From the NCBI RefSeq assembly GCF_014898055.3, contig NW_026555331.1, positions 95,378,684 through 95,442,683 on the forward strand: 64,000 bases of DNA. Reading direction: 5' to 3'. The stretch's first letter is position 1. Each line of letters starts with the position of its first letter. Under the pieces are notes generated by a model. The model was not told where the DNA came from. It saw only the letters and a program-made list of their open reading frames with translations, and did not search any database. The translations under genes were made by a program, and so were the position numbers. Of this stretch, positions 34,316 to 46,830 are shown one piece after another. Source of the DNA: Talpa occidentalis. Taxonomy: Eukaryota > Chordata > Mammalia > Eulipotyphla > Talpidae.

Positions 34316-34970
34316 GGCACATATTAAAAAAACTAGCAACAACAAATGTTGGCAAGGGTGTGGAGAAAAAGGAACTCTTCTGCACTGTTGGTGGGAGTGC
34401 AAACTGGTCCAACCACTATGGAGAGCTGTGTGGCGATTTCTGGACCTACTAAACATAGAGCTTCCATATGATCCAGCAATTCCACTCCTAAGTATTTACC
34501 CAAAGGACACAGAAACATCAATTCCAAAGAACACCTGCGCCCCTATGTTTATAGCAGCACTGTTTACAATAGCTAAGCTTTGGAAACAGCCCAGATGCCC
34601 AAAAATAGATGACTGGATCAAGAAGATGTGGTACATATATACCACGGAATATTACTCAGCATTCAAAAAAGATAAACACATGCAATTTGCAGCAACATGG
34701 ATGGTGCTGGAAGGGATCATGCTCAGCGAAATAAGCCAAAAAGAAAAAGAAAAATACCGGATGGTCTCACTCATAGCAGGAATCTAGAAAACTTAAATAA
34801 GGGACCAGGAAAATGAATAACTATAAGAAAGTGAAAATCAAAATCAACAAAAAACTATGAACCAGAGACACTTTTTGGGGGTGGGGGGTGGGAGGGGAGG
34901 GATTGGGGTCAGAATGGGGGGGTTGCAATTGTATGGGGAATATAAAAATAAAATTTATTATTTAAAAAAA
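34316..34970 (+). mobile_element. 5'-truncated young LINE-1
   Basis: Retains the last 157 codons of ORF2 (34314-34787, open, including the cysteine-rich [16 protein letters not shown] and the terminal SLIAGI), the G-rich 3' UTR and an A-tail after AATAAAATTTATTA. An 18-bp target-site duplication, AAGAAAGTAGCCATTCTT, lies at 34298-34315 and 34971-34988. It closely resembles the full-length element, so it belongs to the same or a sister subfamily. The unbroken frame shows that this part of the subfamily's ORF2 is open when the sequence is good. Confidence 0.95.
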
Positions 34971-35249
34971 AAGAAAGTAGCCATTCTTTTCACAAGGGAA
35001 ATACTAAAATTATCAAATGATCTAATTTTAAAATGAGTACATCATTTCTACATTATACCACAAATTTGACAAATTTATTCAAATAGCTAGATGAGCTACA
35101 AATTAAAAAGAGCTAAATAAACTCCATCTTCCACTTAGTTTATATGTTGCCTCTAATCTTAAATTAGGAAATAAGCAAGAAGAAAACTAAAATTTGCTGT
35201 AAACAAATCTGAGTAGCTTAGTGAAGAGTTCATAATAATCTAAAGAATA

Positions 35250-35295
35250 ATAATCATAAAGAAATCATGTTCATATAATCATAAAGAAATCATGT
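35250..35295. repeat. Imperfect tandem duplication next to a SINE
   Basis: A 25-base unit containing CATAAAGAAATCATGT occurs twice in a row, the second 4 bases shorter, immediately before a SINE target site. Confidence 0.85.
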
Positions 35296-35310
35296 GCTAG
35301 AATAACTTTT

Positions 35311-35567
35311 TTTTAAAGATTTATTTATTTATTTATACAAGCACTGGGTAGAGTCAGAAGCGCGGGAGGGTGAGAGAATTCACCAGAGCCAGAGCAGGGA
35401 GCAGAACAGACTGATGAAATACACTGCTGAGGGGAGCAGCAGGCGGTAGGAGAGGTCTGCGCGCCATGTGGGACCCTTACTCGGTGGCTGGGGATCGAAC
35501 CGGCACTGCAGAGGCTGCAGGCAGCTTCACAACCCAGCACTCAACCGCTGTGCCACCAGGGAGGCCC
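35311..35567 (-). mobile_element. tRNA-derived SINE, antisense
   Basis: Reverse complement of the family, with GGTGGCACAGCGGTTGAG at its head. A 16-bp target-site duplication, TGCTAGAATAACTTTT, lies at 35295-35310 and 35568-35583. Confidence 0.93.
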
Positions 35568-35583
35568 TGCTAGAATAACTTTT

Positions 35584-37616
35584 AAGGGATATTTAATAAC
35601 ACTTGAATATTTGTACAATCCAAAGACTGTCATTATAATACTTCAAATCATACAGAACGAAATTTTTCTCATTAATGTATTTGTCTACTGAATGAGAACT
35701 ATAATTGCTAGATTTATATCTAAAATAAAATTTCAATCTAACAACTTTACCTTATGAGTTATGTATTAGTAATCTATTGAATATTTATTTAGCCTATAGG
35801 TCCAAGATGCTTTTTAAATGAAGATAAATTGTATTTCTAGCAAAAATTTGAAAAACATGGTCATGTGTCTTAACTTAGAGGTACATGAACATGAGTATAA
35901 TGAAAATACCATATATTTCTAAGGTAGCACATTTCAAGGAATATAGAAATGTAGATTCATATCTTAATACAGAATCTTATTACAGATTCTAAATAATAAA
36001 CCATAAAATGTTGCTTACGGACTTATTTCTTCACCTTACTTCTATTCCCCCTCTACAGAACTTATCCGCTCTCTCTAATGTCCTGAAGCCTGCTGCTACC
36101 ACTTTATCACTATTGCTGCTTTCAATTCAGCTAATCTCCGCAATATCTGCTATTTGCTCTTCCTTACTTCCATTTGTGTGTGTGTATGTTGGGGGGAAGG
36201 AGCTATCTTCTGATTGGGAAATCAATTAGAGCTTCTTGGTTGTACTCAGTGTTTTAAACTCTTCTCAACCGTTCACATGATTGATAGACGCCCAGCGGCT
36301 GCCTCTTTATCTTCAGAAACTTATTTGACTGATGTCCTGGTGGAGAATAAGCCCAGAAGTTTGCTTATTCATCATCCTATCACCATTAACCAGAACTGTT
36401 TATCTGCCTCCCCAAAACAGACAGCATTGTGCAAGGGATCTGTGATAAGAGATGTTGCAGAGATGTGCACAAGAATAAATGACAATGACAAGCAGGCTAT
36501 GCAGAGTGACACTATTGTCGGTGAGGTTAGGAAATCCAAGAATCAGAAAAATGGAGACAACTTCATGGAAAGAGCAACATTAAAATCATCCACCGATAAA
36601 ACATAAAATTTAAAAATAGCAAGAGCATGTAATCTCAAGTAGAATATTAAGTGAAAAAGAGGGAAAGGGAAAAACACATTTCAAGGCATGAAAAATACAA
36701 TATACTGGATCACACTGGAGTTAAGGTTTTGAGTGAAAGATTCAGTACAAATCGTGGAAGATCTTAAATAATTAATCAAGCTGTACAGAACAGTCACTGA
36801 ACATATATGACAACAATGTATGAGAGACAGAGATTTTAAATCTTACCTAACTACGTAGAGAAGTGCATAGTTTTGGCTTTGGAAACAAGTTTTCAAGTAA
36901 CTGGATGTGATGGATAATTTATTCTAACCACAAGATAAAAGGGGTATATTTAGTTCAGCTTCTCTAGAACAACAGAAATCTTGGAGCAACTGGTTAGCTA
37001 AAGTACTAGTACAATAGAATAATCTACTATATGTTTCTAATGAGTAGAATTATACTGCATGCAAACAGTTGAAATGAAATACATATCCACAATCAATCAT
37101 TACAGAAAATATATTAGTAAGTACTAAATGATATATTAAAAACATATATCCTACAGTTGAAACTAAAAATAATCAATAAAATGAAGTAAAAACATAGTCA
37201 ATAAGCTCCAAAACCATATCTCAAATTAAACAGCCTAAGATAAATATATGCATATTCATTGAAAATGCATTTTCATTGAAATCAATTACTGAAGGTTGGA
37301 AACCCAAATCTACATGCCAAAGAGTAACTTTTTTAGTGTTTTATGAGGATTTCTTTTCTAAACATACACACACACACCCCATGTATATAAATCAATTAAT
37401 TTCCTTAAATAGAAGACCAATTTTACAAATACCCAAAGCTAGAAAGTTGGGCATTCTTTTTGCTTGTTTGTTTTTAAGTCAGTAACAGCTGTGTAGAACT
37501 AGTAAGCAACTGTGTCATTCCCAAGTGGAATAAGAGGCAGAATATCATCTTCACAAATTATCCATCTAGCACCTTCAGAATTCAGTATGTCTCTGTATCT
37601 CAAAAATACACACACA
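35584..37616. other. Intron-like sequence with one unassigned open frame
   Basis: AT-rich and mostly unrecognised, apart from the open frame at 36214-36606 and a CA-run near 37366. Confidence 0.4.
36214..36606 (+). other. Open frame of 130 codons, unassigned, possible retrocopy remnant
   Basis: Plus-strand frame from MGNQLELLGC to SSTDKT, outside any repeat I recognise, in a less AT-rich patch. The composition (AASLSSETYLTDVLVENKPR, IRDVAEMCTRINDND) looks protein-like. A good acceptor-like CCCCTCTACAG lies upstream near 36058, but stops follow in the intervening frames. No domain is recognised. It may be an exon of a plus-strand transcript, a processed pseudogene piece, or chance. Confidence 0.3.
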
Positions 37617-37898
37617 GGGTCTCCCTGGTGGCGCAGCGGTTGAGCGCTGGGTTGCGAAACTGCCTGCAGCCTCTGCAGCGCAGGTTCCGTCCCCGGCTGC
37701 TCCCCGGCCACCAGCCGAGGGTCCCACATGGCGCGCAGACCTCTCCTGCCGCCCGCTGCTCCCCTCAGCAGTGTACTTCGGTCCTTCTGCCTGCTCTGCT
37801 CCCCGCTCTGGCTCTGGTGAATTCTCTCACCCTCCCATGCTTCTGACTGTACACAGTGCTTGTAAGTATAAATAAATAAATAAATCGTAAAAAAAAAA
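37617..37898 (+). mobile_element. tRNA-derived SINE, well preserved
   Basis: Clear A box TGGCGCAGCGG, GC-rich body and an AAATAAATAAATC tail with a long A-run. A 15-bp target-site duplication, AAAAATACACACACA, lies at 37602-37616 and 37899-37913. CpGs are retained, suggesting a young copy. Confidence 0.94.
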
Positions 37899-39039
37899 AA
37901 AAATACACACACATATTAAAGATGAAGCTATGTTAAATATGTAAAGAAAAAGCATACAAGATGATATTTGAGGAAGATTATCCTTATTACCTCATTAATA
38001 AGCATATTATAAACCAAGAATACCAATTAGAAGCATAAAGTATTAATTTTACTAAATAAAACATAAACATAAATACTAACCTGAGAAAACAAGTGGCCCA
38101 ACAATTTTGTCTTTTTTTAATTTCTGGAATACTAACCGGAAAATCTGGCTAATACCTCAAATAAACGACATGGATCTAACGGTACCATCTTCAGCTAATT
38201 TCTGTAGTCTTATACATACACAGATTCACCACGTACTCTGGATTGCTGCTGACATTGTTTAGCGTTAAAGGTCCAATAGTAGAAATAGCTTTACATGCTA
38301 TTTCAGTGTTACTACACTTTACAGTGTTGAGCTTCAAAAAATTAAAATGCCAATGTCTTTATACTTTGTGTTATAATGTATCAAAATAAGCATAAAATAA
38401 ACCTATTGTGAATGGGTATTAAGATACAGTTGAGGGTTTAATTGGTTGTTTCTTCTATTTCTGCTTTTCTTCTTACTTAATTTACTGTTTTTGATGTTTT
38501 GTTTGACTAATGTGTCATATAGTGAATTTAGTTAGTTCTATAAGAAAAGACACAGATGCACATACTGGACACAACCTTGAGGGCATTACGAAAAATAAAC
38601 TAGTTACCATGGAGAGCTTCAACAAATCAAAGTGTGCCTTACACTCAGGAAAATAAATGATGTTCAGTTGTATTCTGTTTGGCACTTGTAATTACACAAA
38701 AAATGATTAAATTATATTCCTCAGGAAACAGGAAGAAGTAGATACATGAAATACATGAAAAATCCCTATTGTCCTTGTTTTGTTAAGAATATAGATCAGA
38801 TTTTTTAGGAGGCCCATTTCTTTTATAACAAGAATGAAAACTGGGTTGGATACTCATGTATTTTTAGGGGTGTATGATATATGACAACAAAAATACTAAG
38901 TGTTCTGTAGAATTTTACTGTTAAGAAGTATCAGTCAACATACTCTTTTTATAGAGGTAAGTTAGGCCACTGCTAGTCTTCTAGCACTTCATTTTGCTTG
39001 GGACAAAATATAAATATCAGCAGCAACAGCAGCAAGCTT

Positions 39040-39425
39040 AATATAGCCTACAAGGTCACATGTAGACCTGTCTCCATCTCTGGCCTCAACTTCTGCCCCT
39101 CCTCCTCTGCTCTAATCATTCACTCCAATCCCAGAAGCCAATAATTTCAGCCCCTCCCCACCCACCACAAAGAAAGCTCTGCTCATTGACCTCCAATTCC
39201 AATCTAAATCATTTTCCATGAACCCTTGATAGGAATACAGCTTTCTTTTTCCTTAGAATAATACCACAATTTGAAATTAAACATCTTTTGTAATTGTTTA
39301 CTGTTTTATCCCCAACTGGATAGTATACTCATTGAGGACAGAGAACCATACTTGCTTAGTTCAACTCCCTATATGCATTGACTAAATCTTCATAGGCATT
39401 TACTCTTTGGTATATAAATAACTTA
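39040..39425 (+). repeat. L2 LINE 3' end
   Basis: CTACAAGGTCACATG ... CTGGCCTCAACTTCTGCCCC and, further on, CCCCAACTGGATAGTATACT with GAGGACAGAGAACC follow the order of the L2 3' region. Ancient and diverged. Confidence 0.6.
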
Positions 39426-40309
39426 AAAAACTAATGAAAAAAGGATCACATCTTCCTACTGATATATTGCTTACTACACTCAGCAGTATGTATCATGAAC
39501 ATTTTCCAGCATTTGTTGAGTTCTTACTACACTGACTATATCTAGTGAGCTCCATCTCGGATGTAGGAAGGGTCTGTGAAATACTTCAAACTCCTGAGGA
39601 AATCAAGGAAGGAATGTTGCAAGCTGGTTAACAAAATCTTGAAATTTAAATTTGTGTGAAATGTACCATATGTATGGAGGGTGGAGAAGGTGTCCCTTAC
39701 CCAGTTAGCTCCTTACTGTAATTTTTTTTTAGCCACCTCTTCCATGTAGTTGGTGTGTATCATTACATTAACATTTAGAAATTTAGTTCACCCCTAAGGT
39801 ATGCCACAAAACCTAGTGCAGATAATTACAATAAGCATAACCAATCTCTTCTCGTAGTTTCAATTTTTTTCTTTTCACACCAATAAAACAATCCTCCCAT
39901 TGTGTATTGAGCCCTCCACACCCACACAGATCTGCCCTACAGTGCCTGGATTTAAATAGCAGTGACATCATCCTTTTTACATGTTCTTTTCAAAGTGAGT
40001 CAAAAGTTCTGAGAAGTAAAAATGTGAGACTACATGGCATTTTATGTTTGTCTATAAGTTTGAGCTAACAAGTACCACAAGATAAATTTTCCCATATGAG
40101 GGGAGAGAAAATTTACATAAAACTAGCTAATTCCTTTCCCAAAGAGACAGTTTCTTTCTGACCTTAGATATAAACATTCTATAAAACTATAAAATGTCAC
40201 TTTTTTCCTTTCATGTCGCCATTTTATAGAAGAATATTAAAAAGTAAAATAACATTGAATTAACTGCACTTAGTCAATAATTATTAATCATTATTTTAGG
40301 CAAATCTTT

Positions 40310-40435
40310 ACAAGGTTTCCCTGTTTTTATTCATAAAATGAGGGGGGAAATAATAGTGTTATTTGAAAGGATTAAAGTACACAGCATTATCCCTTGTACA
40401 CAGAAAGCATTGCATATTCTTAATGTTGTAGCTGT
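40310..40435 (+). repeat. MIR SINE fragment
   Basis: TCATAAAATGAGGGG, AATAATAGTGTTA, AAAGGATTAAAGTACA and CACAGAAAGCATTGCATA match the 3' half of MIR in order. Confidence 0.6.
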
Positions 40436-41534
40436 TTATGAGTGAAAACATTCTGATAAGTCACTGTGTGATCTTGTAGTTCTTAGGCAAATTTAGAAGT
40501 CAGGAAAGTAGAAATGAATGACATCTGTTTCCAAGGTCAACTAAGATTCTCTGAATAAATTTAAAAGGACATCCAAAGTTCAGTTTTACAAATTCTACAT
40601 TAAGTCCTAGTTTAAAAAAAAAAAAATCCAATATATCTCCTGAAAAGAGGATATTACAATTAGCAAGTGCTCAAGAAACACTGGGGTTTCTGTCTTTTGA
40701 ACAAGTATACATTTCTTGGCTTTGTTAGATGAATCAAATTCTTAATTTCAAGTCCAGTCTAATTTTTTTCTAAATTCTAAAGTTATTATTTATGGTTACA
40801 AATAAGCTACTTAAGAGAAATCTAAATGCTTAAAAATAAAAAATACCAACCAGAATGCACACAGGAAATAAAGGAGAAGTCATTGTGGAAAAGTGATTGT
40901 TTTATTAATTGAATCTCTGCAGATCCCTTCATAAAAAATACAGTGCAAGGATTTCAAAATCAAAAGATTATACATAAAATCTAGCACAAAACCAAAACAG
41001 TATTAGAGGGTAGAGATATACAGCAAGCTATGAAGACCTATACAATTCAATAAACTATGGAGTGGGAGGAGAAGCCAAAAAATAAAATCATCATCAGATT
41101 CTCTCTGGTTGCTTAACAGGCAATTCTGGAAACAGCAGCAGACAGTAGGAGAAGCTTTGGTAGACTCCAACTCAAAGTCGGAAAAAAACAAACCACATGA
41201 AGAGTCCCACTCTGCTGGGGTATTTTTCTTCGTGCATTATCTACTGTATTTATTCACTTTCATATTCTTTCTAATTTAGCCTTTATTTCTGAAAAAAACT
41301 TTTTTCAATTTTCCTTTCAAACTATTTTTTTCAATTTTTCTGTTATATTTATCTTGTTTGCTTTTTTACACTTTAAACTTGTATCGTTCTGTCATTTTCA
41401 AAAAGTCTTTTAGTTTATTATTTAATGTTGGGGTGCAGTTATCTGTTGTTGTGAATGTCTCTGATATGCCTTTAGGGGTCACATGGGAAAGGGACCAGTT
41501 AAGAGGACATATTATCAGTTATTACATTGAATCT

Positions 41535-41745
41535 GAGATCATCTTAATGTCCCTGCTCTGTCACTTCATAGCAAAGCTAACAAAGAAATTTAGACAACCA
41601 CCTGTACCCCACTTCTCTCACCTGGAAAACAAGGATAACAGAAACAATTTCAGAAGGTTGTTAAGAGCAAATGCTGGTACAATAGAGGTGCTAAAAATTG
41701 ATGGCTATTATTATTGCTGTTTTTGTTATTTTTATTAGTGTTATT
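41535..41745 (+). repeat. MIR SINE fragment
   Basis: CCTGCTCTGTCACTTCATAGC, TCTCACCTGGAAAACAAGGA, GGTTGTTAAGAGCAAATG and the ATTATTATTGCTG end are MIR-like and in order. Confidence 0.6.
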
Positions 41746-42878
41746 ATGTGAGGGGTCATCTCAGACATGGCAAGAAATTTGTGTATTAATTTAGGAACAA
41801 TAAAAAGCCAAGGAACAAATTTGAGTGGGGAGTAATATAAGGTACACAATTTAGAAAAACCAATATAACTGCTACATGATAGACATGAGTAGGGAAAAAC
41901 TGGAATCTGGAGGTTAGTTAGCAGATGGTTGCAATAAAACAGATAAGCATTGAGGTACATAAGATAGTGGCAATGGTGACAGAGAATCACACTTGAGCTA
42001 TTCTGAGAGACAGAATCAGAATATAACGTTTCTGGCTTTGGGAGTAAGATAAGAAAAAGAGACAAACACCATACCAGGTTTTAGTAACTAGGTAAACAAT
42101 ATGTGTTGTCAAGAGACTAGCTGTAGTAGATGGAAGAGGGACTGGCTGGAATGAAGGTTTGTGATTGTTAAATAATACTGACATTCACATTTCATGTTCC
42201 TAGAGGCTTCTGATTGAGTAGACAGCTCTAAAACCAGGATAGTGAATACCAAGACATAGGCTATAGAAACATTTTTGTGTCTAGCAAATAGAAGATATAC
42301 ACATCTATCAGTATTCTTTTTTTTAAAGAAATCATCTTACATGTGTATGTGAGCCTAAAAATTATAAACAAAATCCAGCATATGAAGCTTGCAAGAGTAA
42401 GCCAAAAACAAACAAAAATAATAATCAGAAAAATAAGATATTACAAAATCCATGGAACAAGATTCCTTCAAGAAGAAAGTATTAGACAAGAAAGTCAATG
42501 CTATAAAATAAATCAAGGTAAGAACTCACAGGCCTCTTAAGGATTTTTTCATAGGGGGATCACTGGAATCTCACTGTAAGCAGTTCTTATGGAAGATTGG
42601 GGAAGAAGTCAAAATGCAACAGATCAGGAATGAGAAGGCAAATTATTCTAAAGAAGTATGGATTAAGGGTAACTTGTGTTGATAAGATTTTTTGTTTGTT
42701 TTGTTCTAATGAAAGGAACTTGAATATGATAGAATACTGATGAGAGAGGTAGAAAAGAGGGAAAAAACTTAATAAGAAGATGGCTACAGATGCAAGAATC
42801 TTCAGCAGTTTCGTACCAGGAAGATAGGGATGTTCCCACTGGGAAGTGATTAATTATGTATAAAAACTAAGAGTGGAG

Positions 42879-43166
42879 GGGCCTCGCCTGGTGGCGCAAC
42901 GGTTGAGCGCTGGGCTGCGAAGCTGCCCGCAGCCTCTGCAGTGCCGGTTCGAACCCCTGCTGCTCCCAGACCACTGGACAAGGGTCCCACATGGTGCGCA
43001 GACCTCTCCTGCTGCCCGCTGCACCCCTCAGCAGTGTACTTCGGTCCCTTGCCTGCTCTGCTCCCCGCTCTGGCTCTGGTGAATTCTCTCACCCTCCTGC
43101 GCTTCTGACTATATCCATTGCTTGTATACGTAAATAAATAAAAATTTAAATTAAAAAATTTAAAAA
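42879..43166 (+). mobile_element. tRNA-derived SINE
   Basis: A box TGGCGCAACGG, B box GGTTCGAACCC and an A-rich tail. A 17-bp target-site duplication, AAAAACTAAGAGTGGAG, lies at 42862-42878 and 43167-43183. Confidence 0.94.
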
Positions 43167-43211
43167 AAAAACTAAGAGTGGAGGTAAAGATGGTAGGATT
43201 AGACCAGTGTC

Positions 43212-43408
43212 ATTGGAAAGTGATTCTGTCACTCCTCCAGGAGCTTTTAGCAATGTCTGAAGACATATTGGGTTGCTACAAAGAGAGCCTGGGAGTGATA
43301 CTGGCATCCAGTGAGTATAGGCCAAGTGAGTTGGTAAATAGCATACAATGTGCAGGACAGCCCCTTGCAACAAAAAAATTATCTACTTCAAAATGCCAAT
43401 AGTATTAA
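43212..43408 (+). repeat. MER20 hAT-Charlie element
   Basis: GCAATGTCTGAAGACATATTGG, TACTGGCATCCAGTGAGTA, CATACAATGTGCAGGACAGC and AAAATGCCAATAGT follow the MER20 non-autonomous DNA transposon nearly end to end. Confidence 0.75.
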
Positions 43409-43411
43409 GAT

Positions 43412-44190
43412 TAAGAAATGCATGGCCCACCTCAAAAAGACCAGAAACACTAAGTGTTGGTAAGGACAAGGAGAAAAAAGGAACATTTATACAATGTCGG
43501 TATGAATGATGGTTCAGTCTTTATGAAAACAGTATAGCGATTTCTCAAAAAATTAAAAATAGATCTACCATATGATTCAGGAATTCCATTCATGGTTATC
43601 TATCTGAAGAATGCAAAAACACTAATTCAAAGGAATATATGCACACCTAAGTTCACTGCAGCACAATTTACAATAGCCAAATTTAAAAAAAAACCTAAGT
43701 GCCCAGTGGACAGAGGAGTGGATTAAGATGTGGGGTGTGTACATGTGAGCGTGTGTGTGTGTGTGTGTGTACATATACATGCACACACAAAATGGAACAC
43801 TACTCAGCTATTAAAAAAAAAAGTTGAAACCTTTCATTTGCAACAACATGGGCAAAACTGAAGGGTATTATGCTAAGCAAAATATGTTAGCAACAGAAAG
43901 ACAAATATCAGATGATTTCATTCAAAGGTGGAATACAGAGGAATAAAACAAAGAAATTGACAAAACTAAACCAAAACAGACCCTAGAAATATGACTGCAC
44001 AACTGAGGCTACAAGGAGAGGCTAGAGTGAAAACAAAGCTGCTAGAAGGAGAATTTAACATAACAAAAGTTTATGTTACAGTGATACATGTGCCTGGGTG
44101 AGTGGTGTGGTGATACACTTCTGAAGGAGGTGTCATATACACTGTTGTAAATTAATGTTACCTCAATAATAATAATTAGAATTAAACTAA
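43412..44190 (+). repeat. Old L1 3' end with a GT microsatellite
   Basis: Diverged end of L1 ORF2 (AACACTAAGTGTTGGTAAGG, CTACTCAGCTATTAAA, CAACATGGGCAAAACTGAAG) followed by the 3' UTR. A GT repeat lies at about 43750-43772. It parallels the relic at 720-3315. Confidence 0.75.
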
Positions 44191-44398
44191 ATTAAATGTT
44201 TAAACATGTAATTGCCATATAACCCAGCAATTCCATGCAGGACTTGTAAGCACAGATGCAAACAGATAAATTACACACCAGTATTCAAAAGAATAGGAAA
44301 ATTAAGTTTTATATCTCTTAAGGAAGTTATCTTTATATTATAAAGAAAACCTGAGGCAATCAAATACAGTTTATCAAATTCTGTCTCTGAATACTTAC

Positions 44399-44493
44399 AT
44401 CTAATTCACTTTTCAGTGTTTTTTCAAGGAGTCCACCTACATGTTCATCTTCTTTTGTGTCCACAACTACACAAACATGTTGTGAAATTTTCT
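44399..44493 (-). CDS. Exon candidate B of an unrecognised spliced gene
   Basis: A 95-base minus-strand segment with a strong acceptor (TTTTTTTTAATTTCAG) and a GTAAGT donor. It starts in phase 1: joined to A it reads E, then [20 protein letters not shown] and [11 protein letters not shown], with no stop. It ends in phase 0, matching C. The HVCVVVDT stretch looks like a buried beta strand. Family not recognised. Confidence 0.68.
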
Positions 44494-45479
44494 CTGAAAT
44501 TAAAAAAAATATGTATGTTTCAAACAAAACATGGAACAGAGACCAATATGCTGAAATCTAAGCCTACTGCTGTTCATAACTCTTGAACAAGAACAAGGTG
44601 GTTTTGATTTCAGGTCAAGTGAAGTGACTTGGACTACACACTGAGATGTCCTTGATTCTTTTTACCATCCATTTCAATAAACATATGCGTTGAACGCTTT
44701 GCTTAGGAGTAGATGAAAGTAACAATGAAAGTAATTAAGGGAGGAAGAGATACAAAAATCAATGCAATCAATGCACTGATGTAGAAGAATTTGGGCATAA
44801 ACTTAACTATGATAAGAGATAAGTACCTGAAAACCATGGAATTCTGACTCAGTGGTGAACTATAAAGTGAGTGACTCAGTGTAGCAAGGTTATGGAGGTT
44901 CTACTTTGTTTTGGATACCAGGGTGCCCCCCAATATTTTAAATCAGAATGTAATTGTTATATAAGCAGTAACTTTTATAAACAGTTAATTCTAGCTTTTG
45001 CATTGGGAAATTAAATGCTAAGAAAAATTTGGACTTTGTCATGGCCTACCAAAATTCCAGTTACATGTTCCAGTACTTCTCACAAAAAAACAAATTATAA
45101 AAGTTAATATTGAAATACAGGCACCACAATGATTCAAGCAATTTATAAAATATACAAAGAATGATTTTTAAAGCAAAAAATATGCCTATTTTCCCTTTCA
45201 TGTTTCATCATATCTTTATATAATTGCAAGCTCTATCAAATATTAATCAATAATAATGAAATACAAAATGAAGCAACTCAAAACCTACCCAGCATTCATC
45301 TTATGCTGTAATTCAGCTGTTTTAAAGCAGAATCTTTATTTGTCATCTTTAGATTGCTACTGATATTGTAAAATACATTTCTACCAAAGCAACCAAGGTT
45401 TAGACAGAAATGACATTTCAAAATAGCAAGCCTTCTAATACAAACATGAAATACTCTTCATTGACTGCGGTCATTTAAT
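44494..45479. other. AT-rich intron-like sequence, nothing recognised
   Basis: The first bases are the polypyrimidine tract and acceptor of exon candidate B, on the minus strand. The rest shows no repeat or frame I can name. Confidence 0.4.
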
Positions 45480-46830
45480 CTTTCAACTTTTTAATATTTT
45501 CCAGTATAGAATGCTTTTAGAGTTTGTTAGATTTATTCCAAAATAAGTGCTGTTGTTATTGTAAAATTGATATATTTAGTTTCATTTTCTATTTGTTGTT
45601 GATATACAAAGCTCATATAGTTCTGTATTCTGTAAACTTGTGAAATTCATTCATGAATTCTAGTGGTTTATGAAATTTCACATTCATCAAAGACATATTG
45701 ATTGTGATAAAACCGTATTTCCTGGCTTGCAATCCCTAATGTTTTAATATGATATTGCAAATCTTAGAATTTTGACTCTAAGTTAATGAGAACATTTAGT
45801 GTGTAATTTTATTTTCTTATAAAGTCTTTGTTAGATTTTCATTTAGTGGTTATACTGTAATCTTTTTGTATTTTCTGGAAAAGTTTTTAAGATTAATGTT
45901 ATTTCCTCTTTTGTGGTTTTGTAGAAATCACTAGTAAAAGTCAACTGCCTTTGTCTTAGGGTTTCAGATTCATTATCTCTAATGGATAAGCAACTTCTCA
46001 TAGTTAGTTTGCCTAGGAATGTTTATTTCACCTACATTTTCAAGTCTTTTGAGTCTATTGACTTCAAAGTTTGCTGTGGACTGAATGTGTCCCCCCTAAA
46101 TTCACATTGACGCTCTAACCTCCAAAGTGATGGTAACAGGAACAGGTTTGTGGGAGGGAATTCAGTTTAGATGAGGTCATAAGGGCAAAGCTAGCATCAA
46201 GAGATTATGCTCCTATAAAAATGAAATGATACCAGAGCTCTCCTCTCAGACATATGAGGATTCAGCAAGAAGATGGCCTTCAAATTGAAATTGAATCGCT
46301 GAGCAACTTCATCTTTGATTTCCCAGCTTCAGCAACTGAGAAATTTCTTTGTTTAAACTTATAATCTGATATTTTTATGAAGCAGCCCAAGCTAACCAAG
46401 TTGTTCACATGATCTCACTTCCAAATCTGTAGGATCTGCATAGATGTCCCATTTTAATTTCCAGTACTAACTGAGCCTTTCCGTATCATCCTCAATCCCT
46501 CTTGCAAAGGTTTTATCTACTTTATAACATTTTCAAAGAAGTGACTTGTTGATTCTCGCTTGTATGCTTTCTAGTTCATGAACTTCTAAGATTTTCAATT
46601 TTGTTTTTCTTTCTGTGATCTTTGGTTTAGTTCACTGTTGTTTTCTAATTTCTTGGGAAAAATTCTTATATTGTTGACCTTCTCTTTTTCCTTTATTCTA
46701 ACATATACATTTAGAGCTCTAAAGTTTTCTCTAATAAAAGCTCAAACCTCATTCTGATATCTTCATTGAGTTTAAGTTATTCCAATTGCAATTTCAAACA
46801 TTTCATGTTCTCTCAACTTACACATTTTCT
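45480..46830 (-). repeat. Old LINE-1 ORF2 fragment, antisense, split by an MLT1-like LTR
   Basis: Reverse-oriented L1 ORF2 similarity before (TTAGATTTATTCCAAAATAA, TTCTGTATTCTGTAAACTTG) and after (ATTCTCGCTTGTATGCTTTC, AGAGCTCTAAAGTTTTCTCT) the LTR at 46072-46400. Highly diverged, no frame left. Confidence 0.6.
46072..46400 (+). repeat. MLT1-like (ERVL-MaLR) LTR
   Basis: TGCTGTGGACTGAATGTGTC, CTCTAACCTCCAAAGTGATGG, TAGATGAGGTCATAAGGGC, CATATGAGGATTCAGCAAGA, TTTCCCAGCTTCAGCAACTG and AGCAGCCCAAGCTAACCAAG follow an MLT1-type LTR from end to end. A companion antisense copy is at 28100-28444. Confidence 0.75.

Larger units (their letters stand above)
37914..42861. other. Intron-like sequence with L2 and MIR relics
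   Basis: No exon candidate found. An L2 3' end is at 39040-39425, with MIR-like pieces at 40310-40435 and 41535-41745. The rest is unrecognised. Confidence 0.45.
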
